DNA of 64,000 nt from positions 62,001-126,000 of the forward strand of contig DASCQM010000002.1 of NCBI GenBank assembly GCA_036013055.1. The letters run 5' to 3'. The notes beneath the pieces were generated by a model that saw nothing but the letters and a program-made list of their open reading frames with translations, was not told where the DNA came from and did not search any database. This document shows positions 17,159-26,238 of this stretch, piece by piece (within the stretch, counting starts at the first letter, position 1; every line of letters begins with the position of its first letter). The translations under genes were made by a program, and so were the position numbers. This DNA comes from SHYR01 sp036013055. Lineage in GTDB: Bacteria > Chloroflexota > Dehalococcoidia > UBA2979.

Positions 17159-18295
17159 ATGAAGACGCTCCACATCGAGACGCGCCACCGTCGCGGCGGT
17201 GCCGAGCGCAACGTGCTCGCCACGCTCGCCCGCGAGCGCAACGTGCTCGCCACGCTCGCCCGCGAGCGCGCCCGCGGGCACGAGGCGCACCTCGCCGTCG
17301 GCGGCGACAGCGACACGGCCGACGTGCCCGAGGGCGTCACCGTGCACACGATCCCGCGCCTCGTACGCGCGGTCGCACCGCTCTCCGATCTACTCGCCTA
17401 CCGTGCGCTGCGACGCCTGATCCGCCGCGAACGCTACGACGTCGTGCACACGCACCAGTCGAAGGCGGGCGTGATCGGGCGGTTCGCAGCGCGCGGTGTC
17501 GCACCGACGATCGCGCACACCGTCCACATGCCATCGTTCGGGCCGGGCTACTCGCGCCTCGTCTCGCCGATCTTCCGCGAGCTGGAGCGCCTCTGCGCGC
17601 GATTCACCGACCTGATCGTTACCGTCGGCGACGATCTCGCGGCCCAGTACCAAGCAGGCGGCGTCGGCCGGACGTCGCAGTATCGCGTCGTGCACTCACC
17701 GATCGACGTCGATCGCTTCACCGCCGTCCGTGCGTTCTCCGCCGAACAGCTCGCCTCGGCGCGCGAGCGCTTCGATGTCGGCAGCGACGATCAGGTGATC
17801 GTGATGATCGGTTCGCTTGAGCCGCGCAAGCGGCACGAGATGGCGATGCTCCGGCTCACCGCCCTGCTCGGCGAAGGCCGCTACCGGCTACTGATCGCGG
17901 GGGACGGCCCGGCACGCGCGCAGCTCGATCGCACCGCGCGCGAATCTGCCGTCGCCGATCGCATCCGGCTGCTCGGTCACGTCGAAGCCGTCGACGAGTT
18001 GCTGGCGGTCGCCGCCGTTCTCGTGCTCACCTCCGTCACGGAAGGCGTCCCGCAGGTCGTCGTCCAGGCGCTCGCCGCGGGCGTCCCGGTCGTCGCGACC
18101 GATGTCCCCGGCCTGCGCGAGATCGAGGGCGCTCCGATCGCCATCCTGCCGGCGGACGGATCTGCGCTCGCGTCCGCGGTGCGCGAGATCGTCGAGGAGC
18201 ACGCGGATGCCGTTGACGTCGCGCTGTTCGAGCCGTGGACGGAGAGCGCCGTCGCCGCAGCCTCAGCCGATGTGCTCAGCGACCTGGGCCTCTAG
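17159..18295 (+). CDS. Glycosyltransferase family 4 protein
   Basis: GT-B fold glycosyltransferase of 378 residues. The N-terminal acceptor domain has RRGGAERNVLATLAR and RYDVVHTHQSKAGVIGRFAA; the C-terminal nucleotide-sugar domain has VIVMIGSLEPRKRHEMAM, LLIAGDGPARAQLDRTA and the EGVPQVVVQALAAGVPVVAT acidic/E-x7-E motif region. The substrate is unknown; glycan assembly at the cytoplasmic face is likely. An exact 30-bp tandem duplication at 17204-17263 repeats ten residues (ERNVLATLAR) in frame, so the protein is ten residues longer than expected in its first Rossmann helix. It may be co-transcribed with asnB, which ends 64 nt upstream. Confidence 0.85.
   Translation: MKTLHIETRHRRGGAERNVLATLARERNVLATLARERARGHEAHLAVGGDSDTADVPEGVTVHTIPRLVRAVAPLSDLLAYRALRRLIRRERYDVVHTHQSKAGVIGRFAARGVAPTIAHTVHMPSFGPGYSRLVSPIFRELERLCARFTDLIVTVGDDLAAQYQAGGVGRTSQYRVVHSPIDVDRFTAVRAFSAEQLASARERFDVGSDDQVIVMIGSLEPRKRHEMAMLRLTALLGEGRYRLLIAGDGPARAQLDRTARESAVADRIRLLGHVEAVDELLAVAAVLVLTSVTEGVPQVVVQALAAGVPVVATDVPGLREIEGAPIAILPADGSALASAVREIVEEHADAVDVALFEPWTESAVAAASADVLSDLGL
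17204..17263 (+). repeat. 30-bp perfect tandem duplication inside glycosyltransferase gene
   Basis: Two identical 30-bp units (17204-17233 and 17234-17263), beginning GAGCGCAACGTGCTCGCCAC, encode ERNVLATLAR twice and are followed by another partial GAGCGCG. The size, a multiple of three, keeps the frame. Confidence 0.95.
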
Positions 18296-18332
18296 CCGCC
18301 TCGACCAGCACAACCCCGATGCGCCCCCACGA

Positions 18333-19466
18333 TCAGGCGTCGTTGATCAGGTGCTCGTACTGTTCCTCGATCTGATCGACGACCACTGAGATGCCGTAGC
18401 GTTCACGCACCGTCTGCGCCGCCGCGTCACCGAGCCGCTGCCGCAGCGCCGCGTCGTCGAGTAGCCGTCCCAGTGCACCAGCCAGCCCCACCGCGTCACC
18501 GGCATCGACCAGCAGGCCGTCGACGCCGTCTTCGATCATCTGGTCGGCCGCGCCAACCCGCGTCGCGACCACGGCCAGGCCGCTCGCCATCGCCTCCAGC
18601 AGCGCGTTCGACATCCCCTCCGCGAGCGACGGCAGCACGAACACATCGGCAGCAGCGAGGTAATGGCGTGGTCGATCGGTCCAGCCGTGCACGATCACGC
18701 GATCACCCTGCGGCACTCGCGCCAGCGGTTCGTCGGTCGCGAGTTCGCCGACGAATAACAGCGAAGCATCCGGCGCATCGAGGATGGGCCACGCAACAAG
18801 CAGGTCCGGTACCCCCTTGTACGCCGCGAACCGCCCCTGAAAGAGCACCAGCAACTGCTCAGGCGGCAGATCGAGCTGCGCGCGCGCGTCGGGCGCGGCG
18901 ACCATCGACTGGAACGGCTCAAGCTCGATCCCGTTCGGGATCGCGACGATCCGCTGCTCGGGGATGCCCAGCGCCCGCACCTCTTCGGCGATCTCGCGCG
19001 AGATCGCTTGCACGCGGGCCGCTCCGCGCAACCCTCGACGTCGCGTCAGCCGCGCGATGCCCGACATGCGATCGATGTCCCCACGGAAGCCTCCCGCCGC
19101 GATCTTCACGTAGACGGGTCGCCCGAACAGCTTTGCGATCACCACGGCGATATCCGCCTGGTAGTTCGCGAGATGCACGTGAACCACGTCGTAGCGACGC
19201 ACGCTCAGCAGCAGATAGACAATCAACGAGAGCGCGTAGACGAGGTGCCGCACATACGGCAGCCGGCGAACGTCGAACGTGCGCAGGCGGTCGACCTGCA
19301 CGTCGCCAACACGACCGCTCTTCATACCGATTAGCGTCGCGCAGACCACGGTGACGTCGTGGCCCCGCCTCGTCAGCGCATCGGCCTGCAACTGCGCCTG
19401 CCGCTCCGCCCCACCGGCGGGCTCTGGCGCATAGCCGAGGGTGCAGAAGAGAACGCGATGGCCCAC
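18333..19466 (-). CDS. Glycosyltransferase family 4 protein
   Basis: GT-B glycosyltransferase of 377 residues, distinct from the + strand neighbour. N-terminal domain: CTLGYAPEPAGGAERQAQL, with a hydrophobic helix YALSLIVYLLLSVRRYDVVH that may bind membrane. C-terminal domain: LVLFQGRFAAYKGVPDLLVA, DRVIVHGWTDRPRHYLAAAD and SLAEGMSNALLEAMASGLAV, the canonical donor-binding motifs. The GTG start at 19466 is preceded by GGGAGG. It converges with the other glycosyltransferase, leaving a 37-nt gap. Its role in polysaccharide or glycolipid synthesis is inferred. Confidence 0.87.
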   Translation of the reverse strand: MGHRVLFCTLGYAPEPAGGAERQAQLQADALTRRGHDVTVVCATLIGMKSGRVGDVQVDRLRTFDVRRLPYVRHLVYALSLIVYLLLSVRRYDVVHVHLANYQADIAVVIAKLFGRPVYVKIAAGGFRGDIDRMSGIARLTRRRGLRGAARVQAISREIAEEVRALGIPEQRIVAIPNGIELEPFQSMVAAPDARAQLDLPPEQLLVLFQGRFAAYKGVPDLLVAWPILDAPDASLLFVGELATDEPLARVPQGDRVIVHGWTDRPRHYLAAADVFVLPSLAEGMSNALLEAMASGLAVVATRVGAADQMIEDGVDGLLVDAGDAVGLAGALGRLLDDAALRQRLGDAAAQTVRERYGISVVVDQIEEQYEHLINDA

Positions 19467-19506
19467 GTAGCCTCCCGCCGACCTCGACGCCGCGAAGAGT
19501 GAGTCG

Positions 19507-20548
19507 CTACTTCACCCCGTACGTCACCGCATGCACCGGCGTCAGGTCGAACGCATCGACGTTCGAGAACCCGTGCTTGTTCAGCAGATCCACGTACGCC
19601 TGCGTCGGCAGCAACTGGTCGCCGATCAGCGCCTCGAAGTACTGGATGCCGGACATCACCCGCGCCGGCACCGTGCGCATACCCTCGTGCGTCGCCGGGA
19701 ACGGGAAGTCCGAGATCACGAAGTGCCCGCCCGGCTTCAACGCCTTCAGCACGTTCGCGGTCACCTTGTCGATGTCACGGCACTCGTGCATCGAGACGTT
19801 AATGACCACCACGTCGTACGCCTCGCTCTCGTCGAGGTCTTCGAGCGTGCTCAGCACCGTCGATGTGCGATCGCCGACGCCGATCGACTGCAGGTGCTCC
19901 GCCGCCAGCTCCAGCGAGTGCGCGTCACCATCGAGGCCGACGAACGTCGACTGCGGGAACCGCTCCGCCACGCGTCCCATGCCCATGCAAACGCCGCAGG
20001 CGAGGTCGAGCACGTTCGCGCCACCCTCGAAGCTCTCGACGAGTCCCGGCACCTGTGCAAAGCCGCTCCCGAACAGCCGCGTGTAGAACGAGTGACTCGT
20101 CCCGGCGACACCCTGGATGAAGTCCGGCGAGACGCGATCCCACCACAGCTGCTCGCCCGTCGCGAGGCGATCCGAGAATCCGGTCGTCATCTCGGGCTGC
20201 GTGACCACCTTGAAGAGGCCGCCGATCCAGCCGGGAAAGTCGCGATTGAGCAACAGCGTCTCAAGGTGTGGCGCGAGCGTGTACGTGGCGCCATCGTCCG
20301 ACGTCTCCAGTACCGAAGCGCCGTACGCCGTACGCCGTACGACACCAGACGCCGGTGTAATACGGGTCGACCCCGGCCTCGGCCGCCAGCGCATCCGCGC
20401 CGATACCGTCCGGATGCGTCGCCACTGCCTCGATCAGCCCGTGCTCCAGGCCCATCGCGATCGTCTGCGTGCCAACCAGCCCGGCCACGTGACCGAGCAG
20501 CATCCCCGCCTGCTGTTGAATCTCCTGCGCCGTCTGTTCCTGAGTCAT
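19507..20548 (-). pseudogene. SAM-dependent methyltransferase frameshifted at a 7-bp repeat
   Basis: Class I methyltransferase with an N-terminal dimerisation/winged-helix region, split over two frames. The first part starts at ATG 20548 (preceded by GAGGGG) with MTQEQTAQEIQQQAGMLLGH and runs to DPYYTGVWCRTAYG. The second frame continues with AYGASVLETSDDGATYTLAP, the SAM motif ANVLDLACGVCMGMGRVAE and post-motifs DVVVINVSMHE and LKPGGHFVISD, ending at 19507. The switch falls exactly at three copies of CCGTACG (20321-20341). Removing one copy joins both parts into an open frame of about 344 residues. Either the gene is phase-variable or recently broken, or the repeat count is an assembly error. 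The methyl acceptor is unknown. Confidence 0.85.
20321..20341. repeat. Heptanucleotide repeat CCGTACG x3
   Basis: Three perfect CCGTACG units at the frame break of the methyltransferase gene. Two units would restore the reading frame, since 7 nt shifts the frame by one. Slipped-strand mispairing at such repeats is a known on/off switching mechanism. Confidence 0.95.
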
Positions 20549-20620
20549 CGCATCCCCTCGCTGACTGTTGTCGTGTTCTCTCTGCCACAGCAGCAAGCAA
20601 CTCGCCGCGTATTACCCGCG

Positions 20621-21613
20621 CTATTTGATCAACGCCTCCAGCCGGTGTCCGACGTCCGCCGGATCGCCGGGCGGCATGTACAGCATCTGCACGTCCGCCC
20701 CCAGCTCCGCTCGCTCCTGCAACTGCTCGCGCACCGACTCGACCGGCCCGATCGGCTCGATCGAGCGCACCATCTCGTCCGAGATCGCGTTGATCGCGCC
20801 CTCGCGGTCGCGCTCCGCCCACGCCGCCTTCGACGCCGCGACCTCCGCCCCGAAACCGTTGCGCTCCAGCATCTGCCAGTAGAAGACGCCCATGCGGTTG
20901 ATGTAGTGCCACAGCGGCATACGCGCCGACTGCCACACTTCCTCGTCGTTGTCGCCATCGAGCACGAAGGTGTTCGTCTGCGCCACGATCGTCAGCTCGT
21001 CGACGCTGCGACCGGCCGCGTCGGCGCCCGCGGCCAGCTCCGAGCGCAGCGTGCCGAAGTGCTCCTTCGGCCAGTGGATCGGGATGATGCCGTCTGCCAC
21101 CTCGCCGGTCTGGAAGATCGACTTTGGCGTGATGCCCGCGATGTAGACCGGGATCTTGTTACGCGGCCGCTCGTAGGCGAGCTGGAAGCCGCGCTCCATC
21201 TTGAAGATCTCACCGTCGTAGTTCAGCTTCTCGCCCGAGATCAGGATGTTGAAGATCTCCACGTACTCGCGCAGTCGCTGCAACGGCTTCTCGAACTTGA
21301 TGCCGTGGAAGTGCTCGATCACAAACTCGCCAGACGAGCCCAGCCCGAGGATCATGCGACCATCCGAGAGCTGATCGAGCACCGCAAAGTCCTGCGCCAG
21401 CGCCGCCGGCGTGCGTGAGAAGTTGTTCAGGATCGACGACGCGATCTGAATCTTCGATGTGTTCAGCGCCAGGATCGTGAACCACGGGATCGCGGACGTT
21501 CCCCACGCCTCCCCGTCGGCCACCATCTCGAAGCCGAGATCTTCGGCGATCTGTACCTTCTCCAGCGACTGCTTCCAGTCGCTGCCCATCGAAGCTCTAA
21601 TCCCCAACCGCAT
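20621..21613 (-). CDS. LLM-class flavin/F420-dependent oxidoreductase
   Basis: Luciferase-like monooxygenase fold protein of 330 residues. Typical features: MRLGIRASMG at the N-terminus, IQIASSILNNFSRTPAALAQ, the LGLGSSGEFVIEHFHG loop, and a C-terminal domain with MPPGDPADVGHRLEALI. The family includes F420-dependent dehydrogenases and reductases as well as FMN monooxygenases; cofactor cannot be decided here. The start at 21613 is supported by GGAGG 5 nt upstream; a longer frame to 21703 lacks such support. It lies just upstream of the broken methyltransferase on the same strand (about 70 nt), so the two may form a transcription unit. Confidence 0.82.
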   Translation of the reverse strand: MRLGIRASMGSDWKQSLEKVQIAEDLGFEMVADGEAWGTSAIPWFTILALNTSKIQIASSILNNFSRTPAALAQDFAVLDQLSDGRMILGLGSSGEFVIEHFHGIKFEKPLQRLREYVEIFNILISGEKLNYDGEIFKMERGFQLAYERPRNKIPVYIAGITPKSIFQTGEVADGIIPIHWPKEHFGTLRSELAAGADAAGRSVDELTIVAQTNTFVLDGDNDEEVWQSARMPLWHYINRMGVFYWQMLERNGFGAEVAASKAAWAERDREGAINAISDEMVRSIEPIGPVESVREQLQERAELGADVQMLYMPPGDPADVGHRLEALIK

Positions 21614-21863
21614 CTCAGCCTCCAGTCCAGCCGCGGCATCGTACATGCATCGGAGCGACTGCTCACCCCGGCCGCTCACCAGCTCACGTGACTGTGCGCA
21701 CAAACGCCGCGCCCGCTCGCCCCAAACCTGCGTCAGCCGAGTGTCAGCGGCGAATCAGGGCGGCGCCACGAATGATCGAGGGAATCCCCTGAGCGACACC
21801 GATCGCCAACTCGCGAAACTGGAGTCACTCACTCCGCCAAATGGCGGCATAGGAGGTAGAAAG

Positions 21864-22121
21864 ATGAACAAGGGACAGGCGATTGCAGACCTCTCGCTCG
21901 AGCTAACGACCGTGACAACGATCGAGCGGGCACACGAGATCATCCAGAAGGCACTGCGTGCCACCGGCCTCAGCAAGAGTCCAGTGATCACCGACGACAA
22001 CATGGACTCCCTGCTCCAGGTGATCGCCGCTGAAGGCGGACTGATCCAGGAGCTCGCGGAGCAGATCGCGACAGACGGCATCACGCAGACCGCACTGCCG
22101 ACAGACCAGGACGCCGCATAG
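21864..22121 (+). CDS. Small acidic protein, unknown
   Basis: An 85-residue protein preceded by one of the best ribosome-binding sites in the window (AGGAGG, 8 nt before the ATG). The sequence (for example MNKGQAIADLSLELTTVTTI, then DDNMDSLLQVIAAEGGLIQE) is mostly helical and acidic, with no cysteines, membrane segment or signal peptide. I do not recognise it. The strong initiation signal and isolated position suggest an abundant small cytoplasmic protein. Confidence 0.65.
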   Translation: MNKGQAIADLSLELTTVTTIERAHEIIQKALRATGLSKSPVITDDNMDSLLQVIAAEGGLIQELAEQIATDGITQTALPTDQDAA

Positions 22122-22327
22122 GTCCCCCTCCCAGCGGCGAACGGGTACCGCGCGGGCCGACCCTCACCGGGGCCGGCCCGACGCACGCCCAGCGCGTGGA
22201 CCGACCGACCGAGTTGAGCTCGGTGGCTCACCGCGCCCCATCCGCCCGCGCATCGCTGCCCGGGCCCGTCTGACCGGGCGATCCCCAGAGCACCCCTCGA
22301 CGACGCATCACGCGCACGCCACCGCGC

Positions 22328-22333
22328 TACAAT
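22328..22333 (+). promoter_or_regulatory. -10 box of leaderless uvrC promoter
   Basis: TACAAT ends 7 nt before the GTG at 22341. This favours GTG 22341 over the ATG at 22332, which overlaps the -10 box itself. Confidence 0.55.
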
Positions 22334-22340
22334 GACCTTC

Positions 22341-24257
22341 GTGGCCACACCCTCACCGCGCGCCGTCATGCAGCAGGTCAGGGCGCTCCCGCAGCGTCCC
22401 GGCGTCTATCTGATGCACGACGCCCGCGAAGACGTCATCTACATCGGCAAGGCGACCAACCTGCGCTCCCGCGTGCGCTCCTACTTCGGCTCCTCACGCA
22501 GCCTCGAGGCGAAGGTGCGGGCACTCGCCGAGCAGGTCGTCACGATCGATCACATCATCACCGCCACCGAGGCCGAGGCGCTCCACCTCGAAGCCTCGCT
22601 CGTGAAGCGGCACCAGCCGACGTACAACGTCCGGCTGAAGGACGACAAGCACTACCCCTACCTCAAGGTCGATGTGCAGAACCCGTGGCCGCGCGTCACG
22701 ATCGCCCGCCGCGTCGAGACGGACGGGGCGCGCTACTTCGGCCCGTACGCCTCCGCCGGCTCAGTGCGCAGCGCGCTCGACATGGTGAAGAAGCTCTTCC
22801 CGTGGCGCTCCTGCACGAAGGCGATCACCGGCACCGACCTGCGCCCCTGCCTCGACTTCTACATCAAGCGCTGCATCGCCCCGTGCACCGCCGCCTGCAC
22901 GCCCGAGGAGTATCGCGATGTGATCGGCCAGACCGTGCTCTTCCTCGAAGGTCGCAGCAGCGAGGTGCTCGACCACGCCGAGACGCTGATGCGCGAGGCC
23001 GCCGAAGAGCTGAACTTCGAGCGAGCGGTGCGCTTCCGCGACCAGGCCGATGCGATCCGCAACATCACGGAGCGCCAGCGCATGGCCACCACCTCGCCGC
23101 TCGACGCCGACGTCTTTGCGCTCGCCCGCGACGGCGACGAGGCCTGCGTCCAGGTCTTTTTCGTTCGCGGCACGCAGGTCGCCGACACCGACTCGTTCAT
23201 GCTCGACGGCACACAGGACGCCCGCGACTCGGAGGTGCTCAGCGCCTTCCTCGCGCAGTTCTACGAGTCGGCGATCTACGTCCCCCGACACGTCCTGCTC
23301 TCCGCCGCTCCGAGCGACCGCGACGATCTGCGCGAGATGCTGCGCACCCGCCGCGACGGCGCCGTCGACATCCGCATCCCCGCGCGCGGTGAGCTGCGAG
23401 GGCTCGTCGCCGCCGCCGAGGAGAACGCGCAGGAGGCGCTGACGACGCACCACACCCGCTGGCTCGCCGACCGCGACAAGACCCACGCCGCGCTCTCTAC
23501 GCTGCAGGACGAACTCGACCTTCCCGCCCCCCCGCAGCGCATCGAGTGCTACGACATCTCGACGATCCAGGGCACCAACACCGTGGCCTCCATGGTCGTC
23601 TTCGAGGACGGTGCTCCGGCGACCAGCGAGTACCGCCGCTTCCGCATCAAGACCGTCGAGGGACAAGACGACTTCGCCTCGATGAAGGAGGTGCTCACCC
23701 GCCGCTTCAAGCGCATGTCGGCCGCCGGTCGCGAGGCCCGCGAGGCCGCCACCGCCAGCGACGAAGCGCCGGCTGTCGACGCAGAGCAGGCCGAGGAAGA
23801 GACCGCCAATGGCAGCGCCTCGCCGTGGGACGCCGTCCCCGGTCTCGTGATCATCGATGGTGGCAAGGGGCAGCTCAGCGCCGCCCTCGACGTGATGCGT
23901 GACCTCGGGCTCAGCGACATCCCGGTCTGCGGCCTCGCCAAGCGCGAGGAGGAGATCTTCGTGCAGGACATGGACGAGCCGATCGTGCTCCCCCGCACCT
24001 CCGAGGCGCTCTACCTCGTTCAGCGCGCCCGCGACGAAGCGCACCGCTTCGCCATCACCTACCACCGCAACCTGCGCGGCAAAGCCGCGACGCGATCCGT
24101 GCTCGACGGAATCTCTGGCATCGGCCCCAAGCGAAAACGCGCGCTGCTCCGCAAGTTCGGCTCGGTGAAGGGCGTCCGCGAGGCCAGCGTCGATGACGTC
24201 GCCGCCACCGTCGGTTTCACACGCCGCCTCGCCGAGACGGTGAAACGCTCGATCTGA
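22341..24257 (+). CDS. uvrC: Excinuclease ABC subunit C
   Basis: Nucleotide-excision-repair nuclease of about 638 residues that makes both incisions around a lesion bound by UvrAB. The GIY-YIG 3'-incision domain is at the N-terminus (RPGVYLMHDAREDVIYIGKA), followed by the Cys-containing CTKAITGTDLRPCLDFYIK segment, a UVR (UvrB-binding) segment ELNFERAVRFRDQADAIR, an RNaseH-like 5'-incision domain (IECYDISTIQGTNTVASMVV ... LVIIDGGKGQLSAA) and a tandem helix-hairpin-helix C-terminus (GISGIGPKRKRALLRKFGSV). An alanine/glutamate-rich insert of about 30 residues interrupts the RNaseH-like domain before VIIDGGKGQ. Start by the leaderless pattern. Confidence 0.93.
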   Translation: MATPSPRAVMQQVRALPQRPGVYLMHDAREDVIYIGKATNLRSRVRSYFGSSRSLEAKVRALAEQVVTIDHIITATEAEALHLEASLVKRHQPTYNVRLKDDKHYPYLKVDVQNPWPRVTIARRVETDGARYFGPYASAGSVRSALDMVKKLFPWRSCTKAITGTDLRPCLDFYIKRCIAPCTAACTPEEYRDVIGQTVLFLEGRSSEVLDHAETLMREAAEELNFERAVRFRDQADAIRNITERQRMATTSPLDADVFALARDGDEACVQVFFVRGTQVADTDSFMLDGTQDARDSEVLSAFLAQFYESAIYVPRHVLLSAAPSDRDDLREMLRTRRDGAVDIRIPARGELRGLVAAAEENAQEALTTHHTRWLADRDKTHAALSTLQDELDLPAPPQRIECYDISTIQGTNTVASMVVFEDGAPATSEYRRFRIKTVEGQDDFASMKEVLTRRFKRMSAAGREAREAATASDEAPAVDAEQAEEETANGSASPWDAVPGLVIIDGGKGQLSAALDVMRDLGLSDIPVCGLAKREEEIFVQDMDEPIVLPRTSEALYLVQRARDEAHRFAITYHRNLRGKAATRSVLDGISGIGPKRKRALLRKFGSVKGVREASVDDVAATVGFTRRLAETVKRSI

Positions 24258-24298
24258 ATCTGAATCGATGCCCCTGAGGCCGCTCAAGAGAGGCCGTC

Positions 24299-24958
24299 AT
24301 GACCTCCAGTGCACGCCACCGCATGGTCCAGCACATCAACTCGCAAGTGCGTGACCAGCGCGTGCTCGATGCCATGCGCGACGTCCCCCGCCACGAGTTC
24401 GTCCCCTCTGACTTCCGTCATCTCGCCTACGAGGACTCGGCGCTCCGCATCGGCCATGAGCAGACGATCTCGCAGCCATTGATCGTCGCGATCATGACCG
24501 CGGCGCTGGACCTCCAACCGTCCGCTCACGTGCTCGAAATCGGCACCGGCTCCGGCTACCAGGCCGCCGTCCTCGCCCGCCTCGTCGCCACCGTCGTCAG
24601 CGTCGAACGCATCGACGCCCTGCGCACCAGCGCCGCCACGACGCTCGCCCGCCTCGGCTGCGACAACGTCCGCAGCCTCGCCGCCAGCGACGAACTGGGC
24701 GCACCGGAGCACGGCCCGTACGACGCGATCATCGTCACCGCCGCCGCCCCCGAGACGCCGTCCGCGCTGCTCGGGCAACTGCGCATCGGCGGACGCATGG
24801 TGATCCCGCTCGGACCGATCGAGGAGCAGGAGCTGACACTGATCACGCGCACCGCCGACGGCAGCGACGAGGAGCGGCTCGGGCCCTGCCGCTTCGTTCC
24901 GCTGCTCGGACCGGGCGGCTACCCGGACCACATCGCATCGGGGCGGTGGCCCCGCTAA
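24299..24958 (+). CDS. pcm: Protein-L-isoaspartate O-methyltransferase
   Basis: Repair methyltransferase of 219 residues that methylates isoaspartyl residues in damaged proteins using SAM. Motifs: MRDVPRHEFVP at about residue 25, GHEQTISQPLIVAIMTAAL, the SAM motif VLEIGTGSGYQAAVLARL near 80, and DAIIVTAAAPETPSALLGQL with GGRMVIPLG. The AGAGAGG upstream of the ATG is a good ribosome-binding site. It follows uvrC by 41 nt and may share its transcript; both deal with damage repair. Confidence 0.92.
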   Translation: MTSSARHRMVQHINSQVRDQRVLDAMRDVPRHEFVPSDFRHLAYEDSALRIGHEQTISQPLIVAIMTAALDLQPSAHVLEIGTGSGYQAAVLARLVATVVSVERIDALRTSAATTLARLGCDNVRSLAASDELGAPEHGPYDAIIVTAAAPETPSALLGQLRIGGRMVIPLGPIEEQELTLITRTADGSDEERLGPCRFVPLLGPGGYPDHIASGRWPR

Positions 24959-25092
24959 CGACCCCGCCCACGGCCGTCGCGATCTGTCAAGCAAGACGAT
25001 CTCTGGGTGTAAGCGCTCGGGGCTGGACGGATGTGTATACTTCCCGCGCTGCTGTCGGTGGGTCCTTCCATCAACAGCCAGTGGCGGGGGGC

Positions 25093-26004
25093 ATGTCGGT
25101 GGACACACAGGTCGACGGTTTCCTGCATTACATGTCCGCCGAGCGCGGGTCATCAAAGAATACGATCGACGCCTACCGCAATGACCTCCGCGGTTTCCGC
25201 TCATTCGCGAATGGCCAGAACGGCCACCACCCCGAGGCGACGGAGATCGACCGCGAGCTGATCGTCCAGTACATCGGCTGGCTCAACGACAAGCCCTACG
25301 CAAAGGCCACCGTCGCCCGCAAGGTCGCCGCCGTGAAATCCTTCTGCGCCTTCCTGCTCGACCACGGCGACCTCACGACCAACCCGACCGCCTCCGTCTC
25401 CTCGCCGCGCGCACCGCGGCCCGTCCCGCGGCCGATGACGACCGAGCAGATCGATATTCTGCTCAAGCAGCCCCTCTGCAACGAGACGCCGGAAGCGATC
25501 CGCGACGCCGCCATGCTGGAGCTGATGTACGCCACCGGCATGCGCGTCACCGAACTCGTCTCGCTCAACCTCGATTCGATCCACCTCGACCCGCGCCCCG
25601 CATACGTCCGTTGCCTCGGCAAGGGCGCGAAAGAACGCACGATCCCTGTCTATGAGCAGGCATCGAAGGCGATATCACGCTATCTGGACGATTCTCGGGC
25701 GATCCTGTTGAAGAGTCGCGCGCAGGCTGCACTATTCGTCAACCGACGAGGCGAACGCCTCACCAGACAGGGCTTCTGGCTGATTCTCAAGAACTACGCA
25801 AGCTCCGCCGGCATCGGCGCGCACGTCACGCCGCACACGCTGCGCCACTCCTTCGCGACGCACATGCTGCGCGGCGGTGCATCCGTCCGCGACGTACAGG
25901 AGTTGCTCGGTCACGCCAACGTCTCGACGACGCAGGTCTACACCCAGCTCGCCGACGACCACCTACGTGAGGTCTACGAGCAGATCCACCCGCGCGCGCG
26001 CTGA
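25093..26004 (+). CDS. xerD: Tyrosine site-specific recombinase XerD-like
   Basis: Integrase-family recombinase of 303 residues, the standard XerC/XerD size. N-terminal SAM-like core-binding domain (FLHYMSAERGSSKNTIDAYR), then the catalytic domain with Arg in YATGMRVTELVSLNL, Lys in CLGKGAKERTIP, HTLRHSFATHMLRGG (H-x-x-R), ELLGHANVSTTQVYTQ (His and the Tyr nucleophile). Chromosomal position beside uvrC and pcm, and no attachment-site duplication or phage genes nearby, support a housekeeping dimer-resolution role rather than a mobile-element integrase. The ATG at 25093 is preceded by GGGGGG. No dif site was identified. Confidence 0.85.
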   Translation: MSVDTQVDGFLHYMSAERGSSKNTIDAYRNDLRGFRSFANGQNGHHPEATEIDRELIVQYIGWLNDKPYAKATVARKVAAVKSFCAFLLDHGDLTTNPTASVSSPRAPRPVPRPMTTEQIDILLKQPLCNETPEAIRDAAMLELMYATGMRVTELVSLNLDSIHLDPRPAYVRCLGKGAKERTIPVYEQASKAISRYLDDSRAILLKSRAQAALFVNRRGERLTRQGFWLILKNYASSAGIGAHVTPHTLRHSFATHMLRGGASVRDVQELLGHANVSTTQVYTQLADDHLREVYEQIHPRAR

Positions 26005-26159
26005 CGCGGCCCGACTGCCAGCCTGCCGAAGGCAGTCCCATCGAAGTAAGCCTCGCGACCATAGAAATGGTCATCGGGTTGGTGACACTCACAACGTTGT
26101 TCGCTGGTCTTTGCCGTCTGTTGCGCGCGATATTTCGGAAGGTGCTTCTTGCCTGACTC

Positions 26160-26176
26160 CCCCCTCCGCAAGGGGG
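26160..26176. terminator. GC-rich hairpin between convergent xerD and lipoprotein genes
   Basis: CCCCCT (26160-26165) and AGGGGG (26171-26176) form a perfect 6-bp stem with a 5-nt loop, in the gap between converging genes. No T-run follows on either strand, so a bidirectional terminator is only a suggestion. The rest of 26005-26238 shows nothing recognisable. Confidence 0.35.
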
Positions 26177-26238
26177 CGGGGCGACATCGGAGCCCCCACG
26201 TATAGATACGCGCTACTGAAACCTCAAGCCTTGTTGCC

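Noticed and set aside
20117..21418. Long + strand ORF (433 codons) opposite the methyltransferase and LLM oxidoreductase
   Set aside because: Arginine/histidine-rich antisense shadow of two recognised minus-strand genes; no motifs of its own.
22761..24287. 508-codon minus-strand ORF
   Set aside because: Complement of uvrC, composition typical of antisense reading in GC-rich DNA.
25093..26004. Tyrosine recombinase as a sign of a prophage or genomic island
   Set aside because: Standard XerD length, housekeeping neighbours, and no attachment repeats or phage genes.
26160..26190. C-run/G-run hairpin after xerD as another copy of the repeat family
   Set aside because: Lacks the AAGCGGAGC flank and the spaced G-runs; listed only as a possible terminator.
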